Shown here: in pieces, positions 11,605 to 21,549 of the stretch
Numbering within the stretch: the first letter of the stretch is position 1
Layout: each line of letters begins with the position of its first letter
From: Rhynchonema sp. JSB1_4
Taxonomy: Eukaryota; Nematoda; Chromadorea; Monhysterida; Xyalidae
Assembly (NCBI GenBank): GCA_030248065.1
Contig: JASAMV010004953.1
Span: 62,001-126,000, forward strand
Reading direction: 5' to 3'
DNA: 64,000 nt
Translations under genes and position numbers: made by a program
Notes under the pieces: model-generated
Seen by the model: only the letters and a program-made list of their open reading frames with translations
What the model was told of the DNA's origin: nothing
The model's database searches: none

Positions 11605-12855
11605 ATGTCATCGCCCTTACATCGGCGATTGCAGAAAGAACTGACACAACTGCTCACCGAACCACCCAGTGGCGTGACGGTCGACCAAGAAGCGACAACG
11701 TCCGATTTACGACAGTTGGTCGTTGGTTGTGTTTGTCATTCTAAAAATGAACTCGCAAGTCGAATGTCTTGGAAGTTTGGAACCGGGTGCTGTGACGTGT
11801 GACACGGGGTCCCTATCATGGAACCTGTTCAGTCCACAGTAGCATATTGTCTTTGGTGCAGTTTTACACTTCCCTCCCACCGTTTGAAACCATGGTTGTC
11901 GTTGCATTCATGTCATTCAACGCTCTGCGGCTGTTTTGGACAATTCAAGGTGCAATTTGCACGCAAAATCAGTCACGTCTCAGTCTCGTCAGGTCCTTTC
12001 AAGTATGCAGGTGGCAGGTCCGTATCAATGACGCACCTTAATGTCGATTTCGTGATTCTTTCCATTTCGATCTTTTTCAGATGGACAGTGTCGCTGGTCG
12101 GTGCCGAAAGCACAATTTATGAGGGCGAACGCTTTCAACTGAAATTCGTCTTCAACGAACAGTACCCTTTCACATCGCCCGAGGTCGGTTTCTGTCTCGA
12201 ACAGGTACAATGGATCTGCAGCTGCAGTGTCCATAGCTGGAAGCCGAGTTTCAAAAAAATAGTCCACAATGGACAAAACATTTTTCTCAACCCCCAGTTT
12301 TGGATAGCAACTGTCGCCAATCATTAGGCTGGCACCATTTCTGCGTGTTTTCGATCCACATGCGGATTCTGAGCATTCGGCAGGAAAAAACCACCCCAAA
12401 TACATGTGAAAACCGTGTCAAGCGGTTGATGATATTTTCAGGTTGTATTTATCGGCGACAACATTCCGGTGCATCCGCACGTGTACAGCAACGGTCACAT
12501 TTGTCTTTCAATCCTCGGTGACGATTGGTCACCCGCCCTTTGCGTCCAGTCGGTGTGTCTGTCCATCATCAGCATGCTGTCCAGTTGCAAGGAAAAAGTC
12601 GGTTGGAAATTGCTGAGTTAAATCTTCAATATATGTTCAGTTGATGCTGACCGAAGTGTTTAATGACCAAGTGTTTGCAGAAAAGACCACCCGACAACGC
12701 GCTCTATGTGCGAACCTGCAACAAAAATCCGAAAAAGACGCGATGGTGGTTTCATGGTAAGTGAAGTGATGGTAGTGGACTCTTGAAATTTTCGACGGTA
12801 AATAATTTTCAGTTCATTACTAAGAAACTGTTATTTTGCAGATGACTCCGTCTGA
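11605..12855 (+). CDS. ube2w: Ubiquitin-conjugating enzyme E2 W
   Basis: Exons 11605-11714, 12081-12183, 12442-12597, 12681-12756 and 12842-12855 join in phase to give 152 aa, close to the 151 aa of human UBE2W. The UBC core carries [17 protein letters not shown] with the catalytic cysteine at about residue 92, and the segment [20 protein letters not shown]. The C-terminal stretch [19 protein letters not shown] is the unusual flexible tail typical of UBE2W. As in other UBE2W proteins, the usual E2 HPN motif reads HPH. The family attaches ubiquitin to protein N-termini rather than lysines, working with RING and CHIP-type ligases in cytosol and nucleus. The start is the first ATG in good context (GAAATGTC). 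The last exon encodes only four residues plus the stop codon. Neighbours are not functionally linked. Confidence 0.96.
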
Positions 12856-14062
12856 CGTCTATCAGCAGCTTCACTCAACGTGTCAATCCAGTCCTTTTCG
12901 TTTCGCTCATCAAAAGAAAATTACTCGATGTTTTCTGTGTGGGTAAAAACGATGGTGATAACAACCAGGGCTTGTGATTATTATTGCTTATTGCTGCACA
13001 ACGGAATTCTGATCGGTGCGTTTCGGTTTGCTCATCATGTTTGTTTTTACAAGTGGACGGATAATGGCTTGTTTATCTAAATACAAAAAATAATGACCGC
13101 AATTAACTGATCTGAAATGCGGTGCGTGACGCAGTCGACAGTTCACTCCAATGGGCGCATTCCAAAGGTCAAAGGTGGCAAGCTAAACTTGGATGCAATT
13201 TGCTCGGTTTGGCAATTCGCGTGCTGCAAATATGATGAGGAAAACCGGGTCATGCAAAACTGACGCCATTTTAAGCCTTTATCCGTCCTTATTGAGTGTA
13301 AATTATCGAAACCAGCTCATTTATGTACTTACTGTATCATACGCTACTTTTGTACAGTTCTATCGCTGTTAACTGCTTCGTGCAAAGCGCAGATACTCGT
13401 TTGTGCTTGATTCTTAGCAGTGACTTGGCGTCGTTTTCTGCACAACAAGCTTGTTTTGATATCGTCTTGTCTTGAATCGGCTCTTAAAATTGTTTTTCAG
13501 ATTTTTTCTATCATTTGTTATCGAACCTTGCATCGTTGTGATCAATGAAATCGGCGGATTTGTGATTTTTTGAAAGACCAGCCAGCTTTTCGCAAGCAGC
13601 AGCTTGAGATAGTTCTGTGGATCCGAAGTGACTTGTACTGATTTTCATAGTGATTGATGATAAAGTGCGCATTTCTTTGAAAAAGTCATTATTCATAATC
13701 AAAGGTGGCTCTCCACTTGTGAACCTCCACAAGCTCTGATACTTCATTGATTGATTTGAAATTGCACTGAAGTTTATCGTATTTATGTTGTGTGGTTTTG
13801 GCCATTATTAAGGTTTTAAAACTACGCCAACACGAGCCCGATTTCGGAGCTGGCAAAATGGTGAAACATTCACACGTGGCTGCTGATTTGGGAAACGTTA
13901 CACGTCGTGGAATACAACGTTTGGAGCATGATGATTTTCTCTTTCTTTGCGTTTTGCAAGTTCACCACCTCTGAAATCGGGCTCGTGTTGGCGTAGTTTG
14001 CCTTTTTTACATGCATCTGCAAGTAGCGACGAGGGCGAAAGCGTAAAGGCAGTCTACGAGAC
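12856..14062. other. Intergenic region downstream of ube2w
   Basis: It holds the ube2w 3' UTR and one palindromic MITE (13818-13999). I see no coding exon. Confidence 0.5.
13818..13999. mobile_element. Palindromic MITE, AAACTACGCCAACACGAG family, copy 1
   Basis: The arms AAACTACGCCAACACGAGCC and GGCTCGTGTTGGCGTAGTTT bound 182 bp. Inner sections such as GTGAAACATTC and GATGATTTTCTCTTTCT are shared with copies at 22137-22313 and 56741-56916. Confidence 0.85.
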
Positions 14063-14323
14063 GTTGTCACTCAGCCCCCGAATACCATAATCCTGATCTG
14101 CAAGGATCGTGTCGAGAACATTGTTTTTTATCTAAAATGTTTTGCGTGTTAGCGCCAACACCAACCATCATTTCCAAGTTTTGATGATCGACGCGCACGA
14201 TGACAATTTCCAGTTTGCTGCCGCTGGTGCCGCTAATACACGTGTCGATAGGCAGCGATGAGCATTGGTCTCGCAACGATCCTTGCATATCGTGGTTACA
14301 GTATTCGGGGGCTGAGTGACAAC
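14063..14323. mobile_element. Palindromic MITE, GTTGTCACTCAGCCCCCG family
   Basis: Arms GTTGTCACTCAGCCCCCG and CGGGGGCTGAGTGACAAC bound 261 bp; inner arms also pair (GCAAGGATCGT with ACGATCCTTGC). It ends 86 bp before the start codon of the glycosylase gene, so it forms most of that gene's proximal upstream region. Confidence 0.8.
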
Positions 14324-14408
14324 CACCTGCAGAGTGCCTTTATTTCCGACAAACAGACTCCATTTTTCAGCTTTACGATCCTTTCCTCGTTCGTTCCTTT
14401 TATTCAAA

Positions 14409-14960
14409 ATGCGTTTGTTGTCGGTCCACCCTAAATATCTCGACCAAAAAGGGCTCGGCGGTCTCTGGCGCGAATCACTTCTTGCACAAGCAGTGCTCTC
14501 CAAACGAACTCGGGGAAATGGCTATTCCAACCATCCGCAGCTCACAAGATTCCGCGATTCCAAAAATCCGATCAAGTCAATCGGATGTTACCTGCATTCC
14601 ATTGTCACTGAGGCCGAATCCAGGGGCTACAATTATGACGGGTCAAAAATTCTGGACTGTTCCAATTCGAGAATTCGTATTCCGGTCACCGACGGTCAAG
14701 TGGCTCACGAATGGGCACATTTGTTGCGGAAATTGAAGCTGCGCGATCCGGACCAGTACAAAAAGTTGAACGATTGCAAGCCAGAAACTGTTGAAGTGCA
14801 TCCGATGTTCAAAATTGTGACGGGGGATGTGGAAAACTGGGAGAAAGGATCGCTGACTTCGCCAAAGGCGAAAAAGAAAACCACAAAGAGAAAGGCGACC
14901 AAAGCATTTCAGCAAGCGGAATTGAACACGGCGAAAAAACAACTGAAATGTGACCAATGA
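14409..14960 (+). CDS. Pyrimidine-dimer DNA glycosylase family protein (bacterial type)
   Basis: A single uninterrupted frame of 183 aa. The N terminus MRLLSVHPKYLDQKGLGGLW followed by RESLLAQAVL, then NHPQLTRFRD, IGCYLHSIVTEAE and RGYNYD matches my recollection of the bacterial family Pfam PF03013. These proteins are related to T4 endonuclease V, a glycosylase/AP lyase that starts excision of UV-induced pyrimidine dimers. The Glu of WRES would correspond to the catalytic Glu of endonuclease V (inference). The upstream Met at 14316 reads through a MITE, so 14409 is chosen because family members begin with this motif. Residues after about 150 form a Lys-rich tail (KAKKKTTKRKATK) that bacterial members lack as I recall, and that resembles a nuclear localisation signal. 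The lack of introns beside intron-rich genes fits horizontal origin. Confidence 0.8.
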   Translation: MRLLSVHPKYLDQKGLGGLWRESLLAQAVLSKRTRGNGYSNHPQLTRFRDSKNPIKSIGCYLHSIVTEAESRGYNYDGSKILDCSNSRIRIPVTDGQVAHEWAHLLRKLKLRDPDQYKKLNDCKPETVEVHPMFKIVTGDVENWEKGSLTSPKAKKKTTKRKATKAFQQAELNTAKKQLKCDQ

Positions 14961-15408
14961 TATAACTGGTGCTTGTTTTGTATTGCGATGAACAGGGATG
15001 TTGTTTGATGGAATTATGGGGTTATTTGCATGATTGCATCTGCATTGACTCTGGGTTCCATGAATTCAAAGTCACTGTCACTTCCTGATGATCTGTTGAA
15101 TAACGTAAAAGTGGCGCGCCATGCATGGTAAAGAAATTTCTCTTTCAATTGTTAGTTTTCAGCCTCCACATTCAGCATTTCAAACGTTCTATTTCCCGCC
15201 ACTCAGGTAATCCAGTGAACCGCAGCGTGGGAACGTAGGGACCGTGGGAAAATTGGATGGATTTCACAAATGGCGGGTTCTGCACGCACGGCATGACATT
15301 ACATGCATGTCATACACACCACGGTTGAATACTGTGCTGTGCTGCAAACAGCGAATGCCATAAAGTGTTTTAACAAACAATATCACCCCAACTACCGATA
15401 TTACTACG
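14961..15408. other. Gap between glycosylase gene and nanos
   Basis: About 450 bp without an exon or repeat that I recognise. It should contain the glycosylase 3' UTR and the nanos promoter. Confidence 0.4.
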
Positions 15409-18400
15409 ATGTCTCATAATACACCAACCAGTCCCCAACTAATTTCCCTTTCCCAGTCACCCCCGTACGGGGAAAGTTGGTACCATCTGCCAGACCTCTC
15501 CAGTCCACCGCCGGTCACGTCGCCTGCCACCACACCGTTCTGGCCGGGATCACCGATATTTGGAGAAAGGTTTCTTTATCTATCTGTTTGTTGTGCGTGT
15601 GATTGAGATGATGTGATGTGATTGTGATATGAACATGAAGACTACTGTGCGCATAACGTCGCTTTCTCACTTTGCAGTTGTCACTCGTATTCGTCGGCGT
15701 CGCCACCTTTCTCACCTTTCTACGTTCCCGACCCACACGGCTGTTTTGTGCCGCTGAACACGTTCGGCGTGCGTTATATTGGAGAACCGGTTCGTATTAG
15801 CGCTACTGTGGTGAATCAGAGGCAGTGTAGTTCCTGGGGGAGGGGAGGGGGGTCCCCCTTCGGCCCCTCGGGTACGTCTGTTCCCCCTCCATGGTACGCC
15901 TGCCCCACTGTTCCCCCTCCGGGTACGTCTGCTCCCCCAATTTTTACCTAAAATAGGCAAATTTTGGCCTAAAATAGGCATTCTTTGGCCTAAAAGGGTG
16001 ATTTTTAGGTCAATGATGTCAAAAGTAGCCAAAATACCCTTTTTATGGAGAATTTTTTCCAAAAAGGGGCAAAAATGAGCCAAATTTTCGACCTCAAAAA
16101 ATGACTTTTCTCCAAATTTGGGTCCTCCTCCCTCCCCCCTTCCGGGTGGGCACGTCTGTTCCCCCTCCGAAAAAAGGGGGCTACCGCCTGTTCCCTCTCC
16201 GGACCAGAAACTACACTGATCAGAGGAGTCAATCGAGCGGGCCCGCACTAGGCATGGGCACAGTACCGGAATACCCCTTTTGTGGGGTATTTTTCCAAAA
16301 AGGGGAAAAAATAAGTCAAGATTTTCACCTCGCAAAAATAAGTCAAGATTTTCCTGAATTTGGGTCTTCCATCCAATCCCCCACCCCTTTCCCCCAGCCC
16401 AGGGAGGTGCACTGACCGCCTGTACGCCAGTGTAGTTCCTGGTTCCGGAGGGGGAACAGGCGGTACCCCCTTTTTTCGGAGGAGGAACAGACGTACCCAC
16501 CTGGGGGGAAGGACCCGGAAGGGGGGGAGGACCCAAATTTGGAGAAAAGCCTTTTTTGAGGTCGAAAATTTGGCTCATTTTTGCCCCTTTTAGGAAAAAA
16601 ATCTCAATAAAAAGGGTATTTCGGCATTGACCTAAAAATCACTCATTTTATGCCTAAAAATGCCTATTTTAGGCCAAAATTTGCCTATTTTAGGCAAAAA
16701 TTGGAGGAGCAGACGCACCCGGAGGGGGAACAGTGGGGCAGGCGTACCATGGAGGCCGGAGGGGGACCAGACGTACCCGAGGGGGGACCCCCTCCCCCCC
16801 AGGAACTACACTGCTGTACACTAACCTACACCGGCGGATAAAAACCTTTTTTTCACAAAAAAACCGAAAAAAACCGGGTGCATCTGGGACGTGAAAAAAA
16901 CCTCAGAATCCGGGAAACATCGGTCTTTTTCACGAAATCGTCCAATTTTTGATAGGAGTTGGGAAATATGTTTGTTCAGAACAATTTTGGCCAAGCGCGG
17001 GCGATGTCAATGTGGCTTGTTTCAACTACTTTAGTCACAAAAGTATCAAAAACACCCATAAGCGCCATTCTAGTGTCTGTGCTAACATTGCTATGTGTCA
17101 AAAATACCTTATTTGGGCTTCCCCTATCCTTATACACTGCGGTTCTTTATCGTTTTTTTTCGGTTTCTTTCGGTTTTTTTCACGAAATAAAAAGAACTGG
17201 TCTTTCCGCCAGTATACACTAACCGCCTCGCCGGACCAGGGCCCGGTCCACAGAACCGGATTTCCTGAACCTTAACACTAGCACTAACATTGATACTTAT
17301 ACTCAGTGTTGGACGTACTCTGGAGCAGTGACCGAAATTGACAACATTAACCGAAAAATCACTGATTTTATGCCTAAAAATGGGGCCTAAATCTGCGTAT
17401 TTTAGGCAAAAAATGGGGGAGCATACGTACCCAGAGGGGAACATGGGGCAGGCGATCATAGAGGGGGAACAGACGTACCCGAGAGGATATCCCCCCTCCC
17501 CCAGGAACGAGAAACTCCACTGCCTCCCTTGGGGGCGGGGGGAGGGAGGAAGACGCCTCCCTTGGGGGCGGGGGGAGGGAGGAAGACCCAAATTCAGGAA
17601 GAAGTCCCTTTTTGAGGCAGAAAATTTGACAAATTTTTTCCGTTTATTTTGGAATAAATTCTTCATAAACAGTTTATTTTGGCTACTTTTGTCAACAATG
17701 ATAGAAGAATCACACATTTTAGACCTAAAAATTCGCTTGACTGCTTACTTGGTTGATGTTTCACAATTCTAGCTGCGCTTCTCACCACCCACGCAACCGG
17801 TTCTATCCCCTCCGCTGTTCATCCCATCGTCATCGGCCTTTCCATTCACCCCACCCACTACGCCTGTGTTTTCGCACAGCGACAACTTGTGCGCGCCCTT
17901 TGACAACACACAATTGCACTTGCAGGTTCTGGTTTGTTAAAACCATGGAAATATACGATCATTTTTTTGAAAAAGCACAATTTCTGCTGCCAGAGTAGTC
18001 CTCTTTTTCAGATCGAGCCACCCATTGGAGCCAATTTTGATTGTTATGACGATCACGAACAACAGCCAGTGTGCAACATGCCAATGTTGATGGCTGCTGA
18101 AGAAATGGCACGTGCAGTTTGCTGGAATTAAATTGATTTGAGTCAGGGTTTATTTTTTCAAAATGGGCTAGTAGCATAAAGCTAGGAAAGTGAAAAATTT
18201 AGTAGCTTTTTTCTGCCGAAATGCCAATTTACTAGCTTTTTTGGCCCAAATATAAAAATTTAGTAGCTTTTATGCTACTAAATGTGAAAATTTACTAGCT
18301 TTTCAAAAAATTTAGTAGCTAAAAAGCTACTAAATTTGGTTAAAAAAATCCATGGTCATAAATCATCATTTATCACCGCAGGTCCACAAAGCGGACGTTG

Positions 18401-19631
18401 AGTTCAAACGTCTGACCGGTCTGGACCCGGCCGATACCGATTTGAATGTGACCCGTTGTGTCCATCAGACACCGCTGTTGCGTCGTGGACGTGAAATGGC
18501 ACTTTTTGGACAAGACGTTGTGCAAAATCCTGCTGCTGCCATCGAAAATGTTAGGTCTTTGGCTGCAATGCAAGCTGGAACATTTGAATTACAACCTAGA
18601 AGCTACATATGTGAAAAACCGTAGATCTGATCTGATGAGCTAAATTTTTATGAGATTGACAGTTTTCCATCACAGTTGCCAGTGCCACTGCCACGGCCAC
18701 GTGCCCGACCACCGCGGTCACTGCCGGTAGCACCGGTTTCAAACAAGCACCCGCCGTTTGCGACTCTCGGTCGAGACAAGAACCGCACTGTGGGTGGTGC
18801 TGCACCGAAAACTACGTCGAATGTCGATGGTTGCGGATTTTGTGCACAAAATGGCGAGACCAAGGCGGTGGTGCGAAGTCATGTCTTGAAGGTATAGTCA
18901 ACTTATTCCTTGGAAATGCCAAGTCCTGGCAATTGGTGGGTGGTGGGTCGATTGCCATGTTATCGGAAGGTCAAATGCAAATTTTTGAACTGAAAATCCT
19001 CAAAGAATTCGAAATGTATTGTCAGCTGCTGCATTTCTTTTTTTCCATAGAATATTCGGCGATTATAAAACTCCATGCCTGCGTCCAGGCAGACATCAAA
19101 AAATAGACTTGCAATTGCAAAGCCAGGGGAAACGTTACGATTGGAGAGGAGAGGCACCTTACCAGATCATTTTGAAACGTCATTCCAGGACGCACAAGGC
19201 AAGGTTTGCTGTCCGCAGCTGCGCCGTTACTGCTGTCCCAATTGCAAAGCGACTGGGGACACTGCTCACACATTGAGCTATTGTGACAAGGCTCGAAAAG
19301 GTCGATTATTATTTTACTTATCAAAGGCATCATAAAAGATTAGATCCACGGTACAGTTGTAAATGAAACTGGGCATTACTAAAGTTTTTTGTTCAGCTGC
19401 CTTTGAGCCGAGGCCGATCATGATGTTTTGACTGTTGAGAAGATTGTTGTGGTAAGCGACCCTCCTTGAATAATCAGGCTCCTTTTCATCGCAGAGTCTG
19501 CGCAATATAACGTGCGACCGACGTACGCCCGTCAGCTGCGATCGACGGGTCGCAATGCAATCGGACGGCCGCGTGATATCGCTGCGGACAAGTACAAGCC
19601 AGCGGTGACCGAAATGTGGACACATTTGTGA
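15409..19631 (+). CDS. nanos: Nanos-type CCHC zinc finger protein
   Basis: Proposed exons 15409-15569, 15678-15789, 17773-17925, 18012-18116, 18382-18549, 18676-18891, 19189-19300 and 19495-19631 join in phase to give about 387 aa. Exons 6 and 7 encode the diagnostic tandem CCHC fingers. The first is C286-x2-C289-x12-H302-x10-C313 ([17 protein letters not shown]). The second is C321-x2-C324-x7-H332-x4-C337 ([17 protein letters not shown]), preceded by PQLRRY. Spacing is exact for Nanos. Nanos proteins bind RNA with Pumilio and recruit CCR4-NOT to silence mRNAs in the germ line. The N-terminal 230 residues are Pro/Ser-rich and poorly conserved, as usual, so exons 2-5 rest on splice sites and phase alone. 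The exon 2 end is uncertain: donors at 15790 and 15811 both keep the frame. Intron 2 carries two hAT MITEs, and intron 4 carries a TAGTAGCT repeat. Confidence 0.88.
15823..16218. mobile_element. hAT-type MITE in nanos with perfect 8-bp duplication
   Basis: Ends CAGTGTAGTTCCTGG and CCAGAAACTACACTG; duplication ATCAGAGG at 15815-15822 and 16219-16226. It belongs to the same family as 7710-8555, 16428-16813 and 52950-53340, with GCCTAAAATAGGCA arms. It lies just after the end of nanos exon 2. Confidence 0.92.
16428..16813. mobile_element. Second hAT-type MITE in the same nanos intron
   Basis: Ends CAGTGTAGTTCCTGG and CCAGGAACTACACTG; flanks CTGTACGC and CTGTACAC match at seven of eight bases. 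It is oriented opposite to the 15823-16218 copy, as shown by the order of the CCTAAAAATCACTCATTTT segments. Confidence 0.85.
16814..17760. repeat. Further MITE fragments in nanos intron 2
   Basis: Includes a stretch with AAAAACCGAAAAAAACCGG and CGGTTTTTTTCACGAAAT arms (about 16850-17190). A fragment then starts CAGTGTTGGACGTACTC (about 17306) with GGCAGGCG and GGGGGAGGGAGGAAGA tandem bits. Borders are not resolved. Confidence 0.5.
18142..18355 (+). repeat. TAGTAGCT-rich interspersed repeat, copy 2
   Basis: Runs from CAGGGTTTATTTTTTCAAAA to AAAAAAATCCATGG with repeated AAATTTAGTAGCTTTT motifs. It is the inverted counterpart of 8930-9133 and sits in the nanos intron before exon 5. Confidence 0.7.
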
Positions 19632-20041
19632 AAGGTTTTTTTGGGATTGGATTAGTTTTCTTTGAATCAACTCTTGTTTATGATTGTGTTATGTTTCGAC
19701 TTGTTGATTGAACCGTCATCATTACATTACAACATAGACATTGTTGTTTGCATTTTTCGGACTAGAAACAGATTTGTATTTTGTTAGTTGTTGCGTATTT
19801 TGTAATAGAGCTGTTATTACTGTGCAAGAATAATTCATGTGCATTTTTGTACTCAGCCACTTTTTTGCGATCAAATTGTTGCGAGTTATCGTTTCTTGCA
19901 TTTATGTTGCGTAATTTTGTGAAAACCTGTATTTCCTGGTGCTACTTGGTAAATGCATACCGCTATTTCTTATTTGATTTTGTCATAAAATTGAGAAAAA
20001 AGCCTGTGTCAGTCACGACCAAAGCACAGTTTGTCGCAATA

Positions 20042-20734
20042 TTATTGTAGTGGTATCATAGTCATACAGTTCACGTTGTCTGGCAGCTTTTTTCGTGCGT
20101 TTCCGCTCAATGCACCAATTTCTCCCAAACAAAGCACAGTACAGCGTTGAACACCAGCTTGTTGCAGCAGCTTAACCGCGCACGCCGTGGTGGCTGAAGT
20201 TGAGCACGAAATACACAAATTTTTCAAAGCCAAACTTTGCTTTGAGAGCAAACCAACCTCCATCTGTTAGAACATTGTCAAGCAGTAAAACATTGGCATC
20301 TTGTTGAATCACGTCTTGTTGCACACTCAGTGCACCCTAAAATAAAACATTAATGTAGTTTACGTACGGCATCATGATGTGTCACAAGCACAACCAGTCA
20401 CCGCATATACGAGGCCGAGGGTCACAACAATGCAAACCACGCACCTTTCTGCCATCGCTGGTCTCATAGTTTTCGGTCAGTACCGGTCCGGGCAGTTTGC
20501 CCTTTTTGCGAATCACCGCATACGGCAGCCGCAATCGTAGAGCTATTTGTGTACCGAATAGCATACCTAAAATGTCAGTCACTTCTCCAACTCCAAACAA
20601 AAAATTCAAAAAAAAACGAACCGTCAGATTCCATAGCAAGCACGACGGTTGGACTGATTGACTTGCATTTGCACACAATCTCATCACAGAATTTATCAAA
20701 GATTTCGGGATGCAGCCAGAGCGCTGAGAAATCC
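20042..20734 (-). pseudogene. Diverged second APRT module (exons 2-5) with altered PRPP loop
   Basis: Four exons, 20734-20622, 20566-20445, 20336-20258 and 20193-20042, mirror exons 2-5 of the neighbouring APRT gene in order, phase and size (113/122/79/152 versus 119/119/79/143 nt). The protein keeps RKKGKLPGPVL and a C-terminal ACAVKLLQQAG. But the PRPP loop, [13 protein letters not shown] in the neighbour, reads VLLLDNVLTDGGA here, losing one acidic residue and the ATGGT core. The segment ESRGFLFG reads ESDGMLFG. The frame is fully open, so this is not an obviously dead copy; 'pseudogene' means a likely catalytically impaired module. I find no exon encoding the FPDFP-type N terminus between it and the upstream copy. 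The shared exon 1 could splice to it in frame (AG joined to G restores Arg). Confidence 0.7.
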
Positions 20735-21128
20735 CTGAGAACGAAAGAGTAAGACGCATCTTGGTACTTCTGTAAGCCCGCTCAATGGTCATTCTTTTTT
20801 ATACAGACCCACCACATTAAGGTTTGTCTGGTGTCCAATCTGCTGCTGATATTTTAAACCTCAACAGCTAAACAATGAAGCAAACAGATTTCGTAGCGAC
20901 ACGGATGGCTTGAACCAGACGCGATGCCGGACTCGCCCGACCGAACGCCGGGCAAAGAGGGCAAGCTGTATTTTGAATGTGATGGGAACGAACCAGTGCA
21001 TTCCACCAGCCACGCTCGAGTCAGGTATGGCTTGAACCAGACGATGTGCACTGGTTGTGTCCATAACAACGAATTCTGGCTGAAAATCGCTTATTTGGGC
21101 ACATGAGGGCATTTGCTGCGAATAAATA

Positions 21129-21393
21129 TTGGTCGCACAATGACTAAATCAGAATTCATCTACCCTGATCTCCAGGTTCAACCTTAACCACTATGCTACT
21201 TGTATTTTTGACAAAACATTTTCAGCTAAACATAATCAAGCAGATCAACCACGTTGCCACAGGTCTGAAACATTCTCTTTACTACATACCTTGTGTGCGA
21301 TCACGCAACGCAACGTCATTGCCCCGTCACTTTCCCTCTTCGCGATTCAGGAAAAAAATTTGACCAATTCTTATATGGTCATTGTGCGACCAA
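21129..21393. mobile_element. Tc1/mariner-like MITE, TTGGTCGCACAATGAC family, copy 1
   Basis: Ends TTGGTCGCACAATGACTA and its near complement, flanked by TA on both sides, 265 bp. It lies between the two APRT modules. On the minus strand it contains GTAGCATAGTGGTTAAGG, which resembles a tRNA-type A box. Confidence 0.85.
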
Positions 21394-21549
21394 TAGATAC
21401 GAATAAGAGTTCAGCGCGTCTGACGCTTATTTCAGAAGAAATCCGACTTCGATACAATTCCTGTTTTATTGCAGTACGACTTGGAATGTATCACAATATT
21501 TTGTCACAGCAACAAGCGCGCATTATGCACCAGCACTGGAAAATTCGGT

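Noticed and set aside
15712..16578. 288-aa minus-strand frame
   Set aside because: It spans antisense nanos exon 2 and two hAT MITEs of low complexity.
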